A stretch of 64,000 bases of DNA. Origin: an uncultured Bacilli bacterium (GTDB taxonomy: Bacteria > Bacillota_I > Bacilli_A > RF39 > UBA660). Each line of letters begins with the position of its first letter. The first letter of the stretch is position 1. The position numbers were made by a program, and so were the translations under genes. The stretch spans positions 1 through 64,000 of the forward strand of contig CAJUKB010000006.1 in the NCBI GenBank assembly GCA_910587325.1, in the 5' to 3' direction. Below the pieces are notes generated by a model. That model had not been told where the DNA came from and made no database searches. It was given only the letters and a program-made list of their open reading frames with translations. This document shows positions 1 through 7,858 of the stretch, one piece after another.

Positions 1-109
1 CTCTTAAAAATTTCATTTACTAATTTTTGCGGGAACTTTCAATTGAATTCAAGCAGTATTTTTCACAAAATTTTAGGAAATTTATTTTACACTACCAAAA
101 AAGAAATAA

Positions 110-139
110 TTGAGTGAAATAGATAAATAATGATAAGAT
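110..139 (+). promoter_or_regulatory. possible promoter of the deoxyribonucleotidase gene
   Basis: A TTGAGT box (110-115) is followed after 18 bp by TAAGAT (134-139), a weak sigma-A-like pair about 20 bp upstream of the GTG start at 159. The remaining bases 1-109 are AT-rich and show no gene. Confidence 0.35.
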
Positions 140-158
140 ACCTATAGGGTGATGACTA

Positions 159-722
159 GTGAAAAAAATATTAATTGATATGGATGACACCATTTTAGTC
201 GACTGCTACTTAGAAGTTGTGAATAAGTATTTAGATACGAATTATACTTATGACGATATTGATGGCTATTGGGTCGATGAAATTGTTCCAAAAGAAAAAC
301 AGGAAGAATACTTAGATTATTTTTATAATCATACAAATATTTATGAATATGGACATGTACAAGAAAATGCAATTGAAGTTATAAAAGAATTAAATAAATA
401 CTATGATGTTTTGATATGCAGTGCATATATTGACAATCGTGATTTAGAAAGGTGTTCGCAAATTTTAGTATATAAACATAAGTGGTTAATAAAAAACTTA
501 CCATTTATAAAACCAGAAAATTTTATTTTTACCAATAGAAAAGATGTCATTCCAACAGACATCAAAATTGACGATAAAATCGAAAACTTAAAAACTTGTG
601 ATACAAAACTTTTAATTACTGCCTACCACAATAAAAATATAAGTGATGCAGAATTAAAAGAAAAAAACATCATTCGAGTAAATAATTGGAAAGACATTGC
701 AGAAATTTTACTCAATCATTAA
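159..722 (+). CDS. 5'(3')-deoxyribonucleotidase-like HAD phosphatase
   Basis: This 187-aa cytosolic protein looks like the NT5C/5'(3')-deoxyribonucleotidase branch of the HAD superfamily, which dephosphorylates nucleoside monophosphates. HAD motif I is visible at the N-terminus as DMDDT (residues 7-11, nucleophile Asp plus acid/base Asp). Motif II is the Ser of ICSAY (about residue 88), and a late acidic pair IDDKIENL (about 157) fits motif IV. The start is GTG, with GGGTGAT about 8 bases upstream; no better ATG exists. It runs convergently into the sortase gene and their 3' ends overlap by 15 bp. The family call is confident, the exact substrate is not. Confidence 0.75.
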   Translation: MKKILIDMDDTILVDCYLEVVNKYLDTNYTYDDIDGYWVDEIVPKEKQEEYLDYFYNHTNIYEYGHVQENAIEVIKELNKYYDVLICSAYIDNRDLERCSQILVYKHKWLIKNLPFIKPENFIFTNRKDVIPTDIKIDDKIENLKTCDTKLLITAYHNKNISDAELKEKNIIRVNNWKDIAEILLNH

Positions 723-1268
723 TAATTTGAAAATATAAACATTTTGTAATGTTTTATTTTTTTTGTCACAAGTAATAAGAGTTAAATTGGTTTGGCCAAA
801 CTCTCGTTTTATAGAAATCGTGCCATCTTTTATTTCATTATATATATCTACAAGTTCATATATATATTTCTTTTCATTATAATATATATACGCAATATCT
901 TTTAGCTGTAACTTATACAAATTTTTAAAATAAGAGATTTTACTACTTCCACTATGAGAGGCAAGAATTAAATTACTAAATTCTTCTTTAGGCATTACCG
1001 AAGTTTCAATAACTTGTATATTTTTATCTACATTATTCTTTTTAGATTCTAAAGAATAAAATCCTCTCTTTAAATTAAGTTTTGGTATTTCCAAAACGCC
1101 AAGATAATCTTCTTTTTTCTTCTTTTCTGCAGAAAATGAAAGAAATTCTTCTACTTGCTCTTCTGCTTTCTTTTCATTATTTATATAAATAAAATGAGAA
1201 GCGACTAAAAAGGAGAAACCTAAAACTAAGAGAAATATCCCTATTTTATTTACACTTTTCTTTACCAT
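708..1268 (-). CDS. sortase, paired with adjacent adhesin
   Basis: A 186-aa sortase-fold transpeptidase with an N-terminal membrane anchor (residues 9-28) and the catalytic domain outside. The catalytic His lies in ASHSGSS and the catalytic Cys in TLITC (about residue 167). The arginine expected shortly after the Cys in the His-Cys-Arg triad is absent: the sequence reads CDKKNKTLQNVYIF, so a Gln/Asn or Lys may replace it, or it belongs to a subfamily using another residue. The gene starts 23 bp inside the end of the adhesin gene, so the two are translationally coupled and this enzyme very probably anchors that adhesin. The ICE carries a second sortase-adhesin pair of the same design. Confidence 0.88.
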   Translation of the reverse strand: MVKKSVNKIGIFLLVLGFSFLVASHFIYINNEKKAEEQVEEFLSFSAEKKKKEDYLGVLEIPKLNLKRGFYSLESKKNNVDKNIQVIETSVMPKEEFSNLILASHSGSSKISYFKNLYKLQLKDIAYIYYNEKKYIYELVDIYNEIKDGTISIKREFGQTNLTLITCDKKNKTLQNVYIFKLLMIE

Positions 1269-3318
1269 AAAACATAAATCCTATTCCCAAAATCATAAGA
1301 ACAAAAGCGTACATAATATCTCCATTTAATGACTTGCCTGTATTAGGTACTTTTACAATTTTCTCATTTTCCATCGATACCCGCACTATTTCTTTATCTT
1401 TGTTTATTTCGAAATAAAGTGGTTTTTGATATAACTGGTACCCTTTTAATGCTTTTACTTCTTTAATGTAATATTTCCCATATGCTAAGTTATCCACAAC
1501 AATTTTACCATTTTCGTCTGTCATACCTTTATAAATTAACTTGTTTTCCTCATTATAAATTTCAATTAAAACATTAGGTAAAAACTTACCGGTTTTCGCA
1601 TCTACTTTATAAAATTCTAAAGTACCTCTATAGGGTTTATTTAACAGAGTCATATATGTCCTTCTATTTGTATTTTCATCTACAATTAAAGAAATATCCT
1701 TCACATAATGATATCCTTCTTTTCCATTTACTTGTTTCATTATATATTCTCCATAAGGAAGAACTACGCTAGAAAATCCATTTTCTTCTATTTTGATTGT
1801 TGCAACTTTTTGTAAGTTTGATTTATAAAAGACATCAAATATTGCACCCACCTCCGGTTTTATATCTAAATAATACAAATAGTTTTTATTAAGTATTAAT
1901 TCTGTTTTATAAATTTCATCCCATAACTTAATCGAAATAACACTATCTGCATTTTCTTTGGTTACTTGAAAATAATGTTTTTTTGTATCTAATTTATATC
2001 CTTTTGGAGCTTTTATTTCTTGAATATAATACTCTCCTAGTAAAAGATTACGAATGGATTTTGCCCTACAATCATCACCTATTACAAGGTTTTGCAACAA
2101 TTCGCCTTCTTTGGAATATATTCCGTAAACCGCTCCTTTTAATGAAGCATAAATACTAGTTGTTTTACAACTTTTCGTATCTTTATCGTACTTCAAAATT
2201 TCTACTTGTCCTAAAAAGATTTTATCATATACAACTAAATTCTTAGTTGGTGCCTCTATACTTAATTCAAAATAATATTGATTTAAATCAAGTTCATAGT
2301 TTAAACCTGCTTCTACTTCTTTTATATAATAAGTACCCAATTCTAAATCTTCTATGGCAGCACTACAATTCTCATCAATTTCCAAATCACTTACAAATGT
2401 TCCATCTTCTTTATATAATTTATATATACTTCCTTTTAAAGAACCACCCTCACCAGGTTTACAAGTTTTATTATCTTGATCATATTTCTTTAAATTTAAT
2501 GTTCCACTTACAACTTCAAAGCGAACACTAGCATTTAAGGAAGGAATATTTCCAGGGACTAAAACATTTTGTCCTCTATTTGAAGCATAGACAATAAAGG
2601 ACATCTCCCAGGCATTTGCCGTTTTCACTAACCCAATACTTCCATTTGCTTTGGAGTTTGGTGTAACAATAAGCCCATTTTGTTCTATCCGATACGTACA
2701 ATTTTCACAATTTGTAACAGAAAAACCATTTAGACTCCCAAAATTGTAAGAACCGCGATAAGGAATTTTAACAGAACTTGTTACACTAGGCATGGCTAAA
2801 TACTGACTCACCAACTCTCGAATCTCCTCTATATGGGCTTGTATCTCACTTGGAGTATCTATCACATACTTATAAGGGTCATCTGGATTATAACGACTTG
2901 TAAACTGAAATGTTCTTCCTGTTTCATTCCAAATTAATGCTTGCGTTGCAACAATCCAATCTACTCCTGTATGCCCATTATATCCATAGCCAAAATAAGC
3001 ATACAAAGAAACTTTATTTAATTGCTCTTCTGTTAAAGAGACTTTACTAGCAAGTTCTGCCATAGACAAATCATAATAACCATTATAAGTACCATTTCCT
3101 AAAGATACTCCAGGTTCTATACAATAAGTTGTTTTTCCATCACTTATTCTCGTAAAATGTTCAAAATTTCCATAATGTCCTTTTGAATCCACAAAACTAT
3201 ATGTACTAATAAAAGTACCTTTAAATGAATCTGTTGTTGTACCTGCATTTACAAAGCAAGGCACAATACACAATAGGAAAATGACTACTATTACTACTTT
3301 TTTACTTCTAATAAACAT
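1246..3318 (-). CDS. thioester-domain/SpaA-type surface adhesin with VPNTG sorting signal
   Basis: About 690 aa from the ATG at 3318, preceded by GGAG; the longer frame to 3357 lacks a ribosome site. It has a signal peptide (hydrophobic run ending near VNA), then a TQxA/thioester-type domain in which the Cys of TTYCIEP and the Gln of ATQALIW would form the internal thioester used for covalent host attachment. Four SpaA/Cna_B-like beta modules follow, each ending in a GxYYIKE-like strand. The C-terminus has VPNTG, a hydrophobic helix and a KEKCK tail, a cell-wall sorting signal. The partner sortase overlaps its 3' end. Confidence 0.88.
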   Translation of the reverse strand: MFIRSKKVVIVVIFLLCIVPCFVNAGTTTDSFKGTFISTYSFVDSKGHYGNFEHFTRISDGKTTYCIEPGVSLGNGTYNGYYDLSMAELASKVSLTEEQLNKVSLYAYFGYGYNGHTGVDWIVATQALIWNETGRTFQFTSRYNPDDPYKYVIDTPSEIQAHIEEIRELVSQYLAMPSVTSSVKIPYRGSYNFGSLNGFSVTNCENCTYRIEQNGLIVTPNSKANGSIGLVKTANAWEMSFIVYASNRGQNVLVPGNIPSLNASVRFEVVSGTLNLKKYDQDNKTCKPGEGGSLKGSIYKLYKEDGTFVSDLEIDENCSAAIEDLELGTYYIKEVEAGLNYELDLNQYYFELSIEAPTKNLVVYDKIFLGQVEILKYDKDTKSCKTTSIYASLKGAVYGIYSKEGELLQNLVIGDDCRAKSIRNLLLGEYYIQEIKAPKGYKLDTKKHYFQVTKENADSVISIKLWDEIYKTELILNKNYLYYLDIKPEVGAIFDVFYKSNLQKVATIKIEENGFSSVVLPYGEYIMKQVNGKEGYHYVKDISLIVDENTNRRTYMTLLNKPYRGTLEFYKVDAKTGKFLPNVLIEIYNEENKLIYKGMTDENGKIVVDNLAYGKYYIKEVKALKGYQLYQKPLYFEINKDKEIVRVSMENEKIVKVPNTGKSLNGDIMYAFVLMILGIGFMFYGKEKCK

Positions 3319-3392
3319 TACTACACTTCTCCTTTCATTCTTATATATACAGTGCAAATTGGGAATTTCCTTTTTTTTAAGTGAAATTTTTA

Positions 3393-3422
3393 CAAAAAAA
3401 ATAATTTACTCTTAAAAGTAAA
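3393..3422 (-). terminator. intrinsic terminator after the CmpB-like gene
   Basis: TTTACT (3405-3410) and AGTAAA (3417-3422) form a 6-bp stem, followed on the minus strand by a U tract (A run 3393-3400). It starts directly after the stop codon of the CmpB-like gene and separates it from the adhesin-sortase pair. Confidence 0.6.
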
Positions 3423-4079
3423 CTATTCTCCCTTTAAAATGGGATACTTATTGTACATGAATTCATCGTTGTATTTTTTATCGTAATACTCTCCAATAAA
3501 AGTCTTAGGTGGCTTTTCTTTATGACGTGCGACCATCCGTCCAAACACACTATAGGAAAAAAGCATATCAAAGGTTAAAAAGAGAAGTAAAAAAATGCTA
3601 ATTGTCTTTCCAACTTTATAAGGAATTTTTTCAATCCACTTAGAAACTACTGGATACACAATTTTTAAAAGAACTACTCCCATAATGCCCCATACAATCA
3701 TAATAGGAATTGTGGTTTTCCCCTCTATATTTAAAAACATTCTTGAATAATCCCAAAATTGTATATTAAAAATTTTTTCTGCTAAAACGCCTGCAATGTA
3801 TTCGAAGACTCCTCCTAGTAAAAAAGCATAGATAAATGTTTTAATAAAACCCCTTCTTCCATTGTGTGGGCCTAAAATAGCTAAAAATAAAATCAAACCA
3901 AAGCCATACAATGTGCTAAAGGGGCCAATTAATAAATCATGACGGCTTGTCCATACACCATGTTGAACAAACCACTGTATCTCTTCAAAAAAACTACCAA
4001 AAATACTACCAAGCACAAAAAAAAGAAAAATCTTATCAAAACATAAACCTTGTGCAAATACTTTTTTGTTCTGCTTCAT
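3423..4079 (-). CDS. putative ABC transporter permease (CmpB/DUF1113-like) membrane protein
   Basis: A multi-pass membrane protein of about 218 aa with five or more hydrophobic segments. The blocks GSFFEEIQWFVQHGVW, LIGPFSTLYGFG and YAFLLGGVFEYIAGVL resemble the family annotated as putative ABC transporter permease CmpB, whose transported substrate is unknown. No ATPase partner is nearby. The ATG at 4079 is preferred because the sequence upstream (to 4109) has no ribosome site and encodes a non-hydrophobic extension. It diverges from the DUF2975 gene across a palindrome at 4143-4161. The family call is reasonable; the function is unknown. Confidence 0.7.
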   Translation of the reverse strand: MKQNKKVFAQGLCFDKIFLFFVLGSIFGSFFEEIQWFVQHGVWTSRHDLLIGPFSTLYGFGLILFLAILGPHNGRRGFIKTFIYAFLLGGVFEYIAGVLAEKIFNIQFWDYSRMFLNIEGKTTIPIMIVWGIMGVVLLKIVYPVVSKWIEKIPYKVGKTISIFLLLFLTFDMLFSYSVFGRMVARHKEKPPKTFIGEYYDKKYNDEFMYNKYPILKGE

Positions 4080-4142
4080 AATAATCACACTCTTAAAATT
4101 AGTGTGCATTATTTAAGAAAAAAATATTCTTTTGCCTTGCTA

Positions 4143-4161
4143 TTTTACGATTATCGTAAAA
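4143..4161. promoter_or_regulatory. perfect 19-bp palindrome, likely operator
   Basis: TTTTACGAT-T-ATCGTAAAA has 9-bp perfect arms around one base. It lies in the 128-bp gap between two divergent membrane-protein genes, upstream of a gene set that includes a small XRE regulator. Its position suits an operator controlling one or both directions. The cognate regulator is unknown; the YozG-like protein encoded 0.5 kb downstream is one candidate. Confidence 0.5.
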
Positions 4162-4216
4162 AATATATTGATTTTTAATAAATAAGTTGTTATGCTGTTA
4201 GCAAGAGGTGAAGAAA

Positions 4217-4669
4217 ATGCAAAAAAGTACAATTGCAAGAATCATAACGATATTATTAGATATTATTTTTATAGGAGGAGTAATCGTAACATATTTTATA
4301 CCAACCCTTTATGATATTTTTAAAGTTCCAAATATCAGTTCTTTCCAAAATCACACTTTTTTATATAAACTTGCTTTTTATCTTTGTTATTTCACATTTT
4401 TAGGAATTATTTTTTTCTTAACCAAAGTATTCCATTTAGTCTATAATGGAAGTCCTTTCAAAAAAGAACTTGTTTTATTTCTTAAAGGTATTGCTGTATT
4501 ATTTATGCTTTTAACCATTATTAACTTTATTAAATTTATATTTATACCTAGTATTTTATCTATTGTTGTTATCGTGATTACGTTTATTGCAAGTTTAAGT
4601 TTTTATGTTTTAAGTCAAGTATTCAAAACGGCGATTGCTTATAAACATGAAATAGATTTCACAATTTAG
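4217..4669 (+). CDS. DUF2975-like four-helix membrane protein
   Basis: About 150 aa with four predicted transmembrane helices and few charged residues between them, matching the DUF2975 membrane family in size and layout. The ATG at 4217 is chosen because GAGGTG lies 6 bases upstream; the frame could also open at GTG 4208, but that GTG is part of the ribosome site. It is followed 9 bp later by a YozG-type helix-turn-helix gene, a pairing very common for this family, where the two are thought to act together in regulation. The mechanism is not established. Confidence 0.75.
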   Translation: MQKSTIARIITILLDIIFIGGVIVTYFIPTLYDIFKVPNISSFQNHTFLYKLAFYLCYFTFLGIIFFLTKVFHLVYNGSPFKKELVLFLKGIAVLFMLLTIINFIKFIFIPSILSIVVIVITFIASLSFYVLSQVFKTAIAYKHEIDFTI

Positions 4670-4678
4670 GAGGTTATC

Positions 4679-4903
4679 ATGATTATTGTAAATTTAGATG
4701 TAATGATGGCAAAAAGAAAAATGTCTTTGAATGAACTAAGTTTAAAAACCGGCATTACGACTACAAATCTTTCCATATTAAAAACAAACAAAGCAAAAGC
4801 TATTCGCTTTTCTACACTAGAAGCAATTTGCAAAGCCTTACATTGCCAACCACAAGATATTTTAGAATATGAGGAGAATCAAAATGAAAACAAGGAAAAA
4901 TGA
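4679..4903 (+). CDS. YozG-type Cro/CI family transcriptional regulator
   Basis: A 74-aa single-domain XRE helix-turn-helix protein. The HTH covers residues 10-60 (MSLNELSLKTGITTTNLSILK, then FSTLEAICKALHCQPQDILEY), the standard short form found next to DUF2975 genes. The ribosome site GGAGG lies just before the ATG. Its 3' end overlaps the next gene, so the three genes from 4217 to 6119 form one operon. It may autoregulate through the palindrome at 4143-4161 (inference). Confidence 0.8.
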   Translation: MIIVNLDVMMAKRKMSLNELSLKTGITTTNLSILKTNKAKAIRFSTLEAICKALHCQPQDILEYEENQNENKEK

Positions 4904-6119
4904 AATTTTAACAACAGCTATTTGTAGTTTTATACTTGCAAGTATAATCACAGTTTTGAAGTTATGGATAAAAGATTTTTATTTAAAAACCTATACTCTT
5001 CCCTTTACCCTTTTACTAGTAGGATTTTTATTTTTAACCTTTTACTTGAAAGCAGAAAAGAACAAAAAAGCACTAATCCTTCTTATACCTATTCTTTTAA
5101 TATTAGGAAGTTATTTTATTCCAATTGCCTTAAGTAACAAAGTAATTAATGTATTTATCTTTCCATTAGTAATAAGCATATTTTTCCTAAGTTATTTAAA
5201 TAAAAAATATGAGCTTAATCGTCACTTTTGGAAATGTATTTTTAAACTTTTTCCAAACAAATTATTAGAAAATCTAAAAGAGCTCTCTATTTTCAAGAAG
5301 AAGAAGGAAAGAAAAATAAATACTTCCAAAATTGCTAACATTTGTATAGGGTGTATAATTGGAATTCCCATCGCTTTTATTATTTTATCTCTATTAACAA
5401 GTGCAGACCAATATTTTAATTCTTTTATTGATACTTTGTTAGCATTCCTACACAATAGTGAAAAATGGGATACTATTTTAAACAATTTACTAAAAATACT
5501 TTTCTATTTTATTATCATTTTTAATATTTACAGAAATGCGAGCAAAAGCAAAAAAGAGAAACAAAATAACGAAATAAAAACCAAAGATGTGAATGAGACT
5601 ATAATCAAAACCATTCTTCTCATTATAAATATGGTATTTATCCTATTTCTTATTTCAGAAATTTCAAAATTAACAATCAATTTTTTAGAATTACCAACAG
5701 AATATACATATGCAAGCTATGCAAGGGAGGGATTTTTCCAATTACTTTTTGTAACAGTAATTAATTTTGTTATCATTACTTATGTACTTTATTATACAAA
5801 CACTCTTGATAAAAGTAAAAATATCAAAAGACATTTACTTGTTTTAATAATATTTTCAATTATCCTTATCTTTAATGCTTACTATCGCATGTTTTTATAT
5901 ATGTATGAGTATGGATTTACTATATTACGACTACAAGTCATATTATTTTTACTTATGGAATTCATTCTATTCTGTATTTGTATAAAAAAAATCTGCTTCC
6001 ATTTAAAAATGAAAGACAGCTTATTATTTATGAGTGTCATATTAACTACTTACATCGTTAATTTATATTTATGTATAGAACCTTTTATCAATTTCTTAAA
6101 TAAAATATTTTTAAAGTAA
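4884..6119 (+). CDS. DUF4173/DUF4153-like polytopic membrane protein
   Basis: About 411 aa with roughly ten hydrophobic helices. The longest soluble loops are Lys/Asn-rich (near residues 130-145 and 225-245). The block ELPTEYTYASYAREGFFQLLFVTVINF is characteristic of the DUF4173 (DUF4153-like) family. The start at 4884 is set by GAGGAG 6 bases upstream, and the gene overlaps the end of the HTH gene. The family often sits beside DUF2975 and YozG-like genes; its function is unknown. Confidence 0.7.
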   Translation: MKTRKNEILTTAICSFILASIITVLKLWIKDFYLKTYTLPFTLLLVGFLFLTFYLKAEKNKKALILLIPILLILGSYFIPIALSNKVINVFIFPLVISIFFLSYLNKKYELNRHFWKCIFKLFPNKLLENLKELSIFKKKKERKINTSKIANICIGCIIGIPIAFIILSLLTSADQYFNSFIDTLLAFLHNSEKWDTILNNLLKILFYFIIIFNIYRNASKSKKEKQNNEIKTKDVNETIIKTILLIINMVFILFLISEISKLTINFLELPTEYTYASYAREGFFQLLFVTVINFVIITYVLYYTNTLDKSKNIKRHLLVLIIFSIILIFNAYYRMFLYMYEYGFTILRLQVILFLLMEFILFCICIKKICFHLKMKDSLLFMSVILTTYIVNLYLCIEPFINFLNKIFLK

Positions 6120-6159
6120 ATGAACCAATGTTTTAGTTTATTTGCTTTTTTTATTTTAA

Positions 6160-6638
6160 CTATGAAATTAAACGAAATTCTTTTTCTAATTTTTTTCTTT
6201 GCAAAGTATAGTCTTTTCCGTAAAGATCTGCCATCATATGAAAATAGCCATCTAAAAACAAATATTTTTCTACGTCAGTTAATTCATAAGAAAGATATTG
6301 CAAATATAATTGATACAAATGAGTTCCTTCAAAATAGTCATTAGATAGTATATATTTTACAACAAAGTCTTTATTACTTAATAAATAAGACTTTAAAGCA
6401 TTTGTTTCCTCCGCATCGATTACTAAACGAAAACGAAAACCAATATTATCTTCTATTTTTGAGTGAGACATTACAAAACGATTTACAAATTCGTTTATCC
6501 TAGAAAATATTTAACAAAGTAAAAAGAATCTTTTAAAGAAGCACAGGCTTCATAATTTGTTAACCATAATAATGCTAACTTCATTGTTGAAAGCTTATAT
6601 TTGTTAATAATACTATTTCTTACATTGTTAATTTTCAT
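6160..6638 (-). pseudogene. small unknown gene split by one frameshift
   Basis: A 47-codon frame starts at ATG 6638 with a good ribosome site (AAAGGTGAT) and stops at 6495-6497. A second frame begins within the same stretch (no earlier than the TAA just upstream of codon ATA near 6500) and runs 103 codons from its first ATG (6471) to 6160, but that ATG has no ribosome site. Joining the two at about 6496-6505 gives one continuous protein of about 158 aa. The simplest reading is one gene with a single-base frameshift, either a real mutation or an assembly error. I do not recognise the product. It lies just downstream of the fic gene in the same direction. Confidence 0.55.
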
Positions 6639-6662
6639 TTCTATCACCTTTATTTCAATTTT

Positions 6663-7202
6663 TCAAAATTCGTCAGTTTCATAGTAATATGAAGTTTCTA
6701 TACCTTTAAAAATTGTCTCTAAACTAAAATCGTCTGTTAAACTATTTTCAATTAAAGTTTTAATTTCTAAAATGTTAATAGGACTTCGTTCCATTGCTTG
6801 CAAATACATCCTTTTATCTATTGCTTTCCAATTCACTATACGATTTATATTCTTTTTAAGTAGCAAATCCAACCAAATACGCATACTTCTTCCATTACCT
6901 TCCAAAAAAGGATGAGCGATATTCATTTCTACATATTTAGCAATAATTTCATTTAACGTTGTTTGAGGCATAAGTTCTATCTTTTTTAAAATATCTTCTA
7001 AATATAGAGAATTAGCAAATCTAAAATTCCCTTTTGAAATATTTTCTTTTCTTATCAAGCCCGCAAAACTATACAAATTATCAAACAAATACTTATGAAT
7101 TTGTTGTAGTCCCTTTACTGTACCTATTTCAATGGTATCAATTTCATTACTTGTAAATAATCTTTTTGCATTTTCTAAACTTTTTTTATCAGTTTCATTC
7201 AT
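6663..7202 (-). CDS. class III Fic protein (AMPylase-like)
   Basis: About 179 aa. The Fic catalytic motif is complete: HPFLEGNGRSMR (about residues 93-104) contains the His that deprotonates the target hydroxyl and the EGNGR anion-binding segment. Upstream, FAGLIRKENISKGNFRFA fits the beta-hairpin target clamp. The C-terminus reads KGIETSYYYET, matching the inhibitory helix motif [S/T]xxxE[G/N] of class III Fic proteins with Thr at the last position. Fic proteins usually transfer AMP to a protein such as a GTPase or gyrase; the target is unknown here. The start at 7202 is preferred over GTG 7211, which is inside the ribosome site AAGGTGA. Confidence 0.88.
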   Translation of the reverse strand: MNETDKKSLENAKRLFTSNEIDTIEIGTVKGLQQIHKYLFDNLYSFAGLIRKENISKGNFRFANSLYLEDILKKIELMPQTTLNEIIAKYVEMNIAHPFLEGNGRSMRIWLDLLLKKNINRIVNWKAIDKRMYLQAMERSPINILEIKTLIENSLTDDFSLETIFKGIETSYYYETDEF

Positions 7203-7223
7203 ACTTGTCACCTTTTATCAAGT

Positions 7224-7249
7224 ATAAAAAAAGCCTACCTTAGTGGGCT
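7224..7249 (-). terminator. intrinsic terminator after tRNA-Trp
   Basis: On the minus strand AGCCCAC-TAAG-GTAGGCT (7232-7249) forms a 7-bp stem with one mismatch, followed by seven U (A run 7225-7231). It sits between the tRNA and the fic gene, and would end the tRNA transcript. Confidence 0.7.
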
Positions 7250-7261
7250 TCGATTTTCAAT

Positions 7262-7335
7262 TGGCAGGGGATGAGAGAATCGAACTCCCAACTAAAGTTT
7301 TGGAGACTCCTATTATACCATTTAACTAATCCCCT
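7262..7335 (-). tRNA. trnW: tRNA-Trp (anticodon CCA)
   Basis: The 74-nt minus-strand cloverleaf has a 7-bp acceptor stem AGGGGAT/ATCCCCT, G discriminator and an encoded CCA end. The anticodon arm is GGAGT-CTCCAAA-ACTTT, giving anticodon CCA (Trp, UGG). The T arm is GGGAG-TTCGATT-CTCTC. No second tRNA-Trp reading UGA is seen, consistent with TGA being a stop here. Confidence 0.93.
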
Positions 7336-7417
7336 AAAATTTTTTTCAACAAGGTTATTATAACACAACATTTAACCAATACGCAAATATTTTCATATAT
7401 TATTCTAGGTGATATAT

Positions 7418-7840
7418 ATGCTTATTAATTATACGACAAAAGAACTGGAATTATTAGCAAGAATTATGCGTGCAGAAGCACTTGCTGAAGGAAACCTTGG
7501 AATGCTGATGGTAGGAAATGTAGTCGTAAATAGAAGTGTTGCAAATTGTTTAACCTTTAAAAACATTCGTAGCATTACTGATGCCATTTACCAAGCAAAC
7601 CAATTTGCTGGAACCAATTCTTCTTTATTTCAAGCCTCTCCTACAACTCATGAAAAAAACTTAGCAGAAAGAGTATTACGTGGAGAATACTACTATCCTG
7701 CAACCCATGCTTTATGGTTCTATGCACCTGCCAAAAATACAAGTTGTCAATCTACTTGGTATGGACAAAAATTAGCTGGAAGTTATAGAAATCATTGTTT
7801 TTATAGACCAGATGCTGGAACTTGTGAAGAATTGTATTAA
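7418..7840 (+). CDS. SleB-type cell wall hydrolase
   Basis: A 140-aa protein matching the Hydrolase_2 (SleB/CwlJ) catalytic domain: an N-terminal LLARIMRAEALAEGNLGMLMVGNVVVNR, where the Glu is the likely catalytic residue, then FWFYAP- and FYRP-like segments. In spore formers SleB degrades cortex peptidoglycan; in non-sporing relatives the same domain acts as a general wall lytic enzyme. There is no clear signal peptide or wall-binding repeat. The ATG at 7418 is chosen because AGGTGAT lies 6 bases upstream; GTG 7409 is part of that site. Confidence 0.8.
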   Translation: MLINYTTKELELLARIMRAEALAEGNLGMLMVGNVVVNRSVANCLTFKNIRSITDAIYQANQFAGTNSSLFQASPTTHEKNLAERVLRGEYYYPATHALWFYAPAKNTSCQSTWYGQKLAGSYRNHCFYRPDAGTCEELY

Positions 7841-7858
7841 GCCATATGGCTTTTTTAT
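7839..7858 (+). terminator. intrinsic terminator of the SleB-like gene
   Basis: AAGCC-ATAT-GGCTT (7839-7852) is a perfect palindromic stem followed by T-rich sequence. It begins at the stop codon of the hydrolase gene and abuts the convergent AbiGii-like gene. Confidence 0.75.

Noticed and set aside
6120..6344. Plus-strand 74-codon frame after the DUF4173-like gene
   Set aside because: It has no ribosome site and lies opposite the frameshifted minus-strand gene, whose combined frame is better supported.
7262..7335. Possible TGA recoding (Mycoplasma-type code)
   Set aside because: Only tRNA-Trp(CCA) is seen, TGA ends genes such as that at 36817, and long conserved proteins read through without TGA codons.
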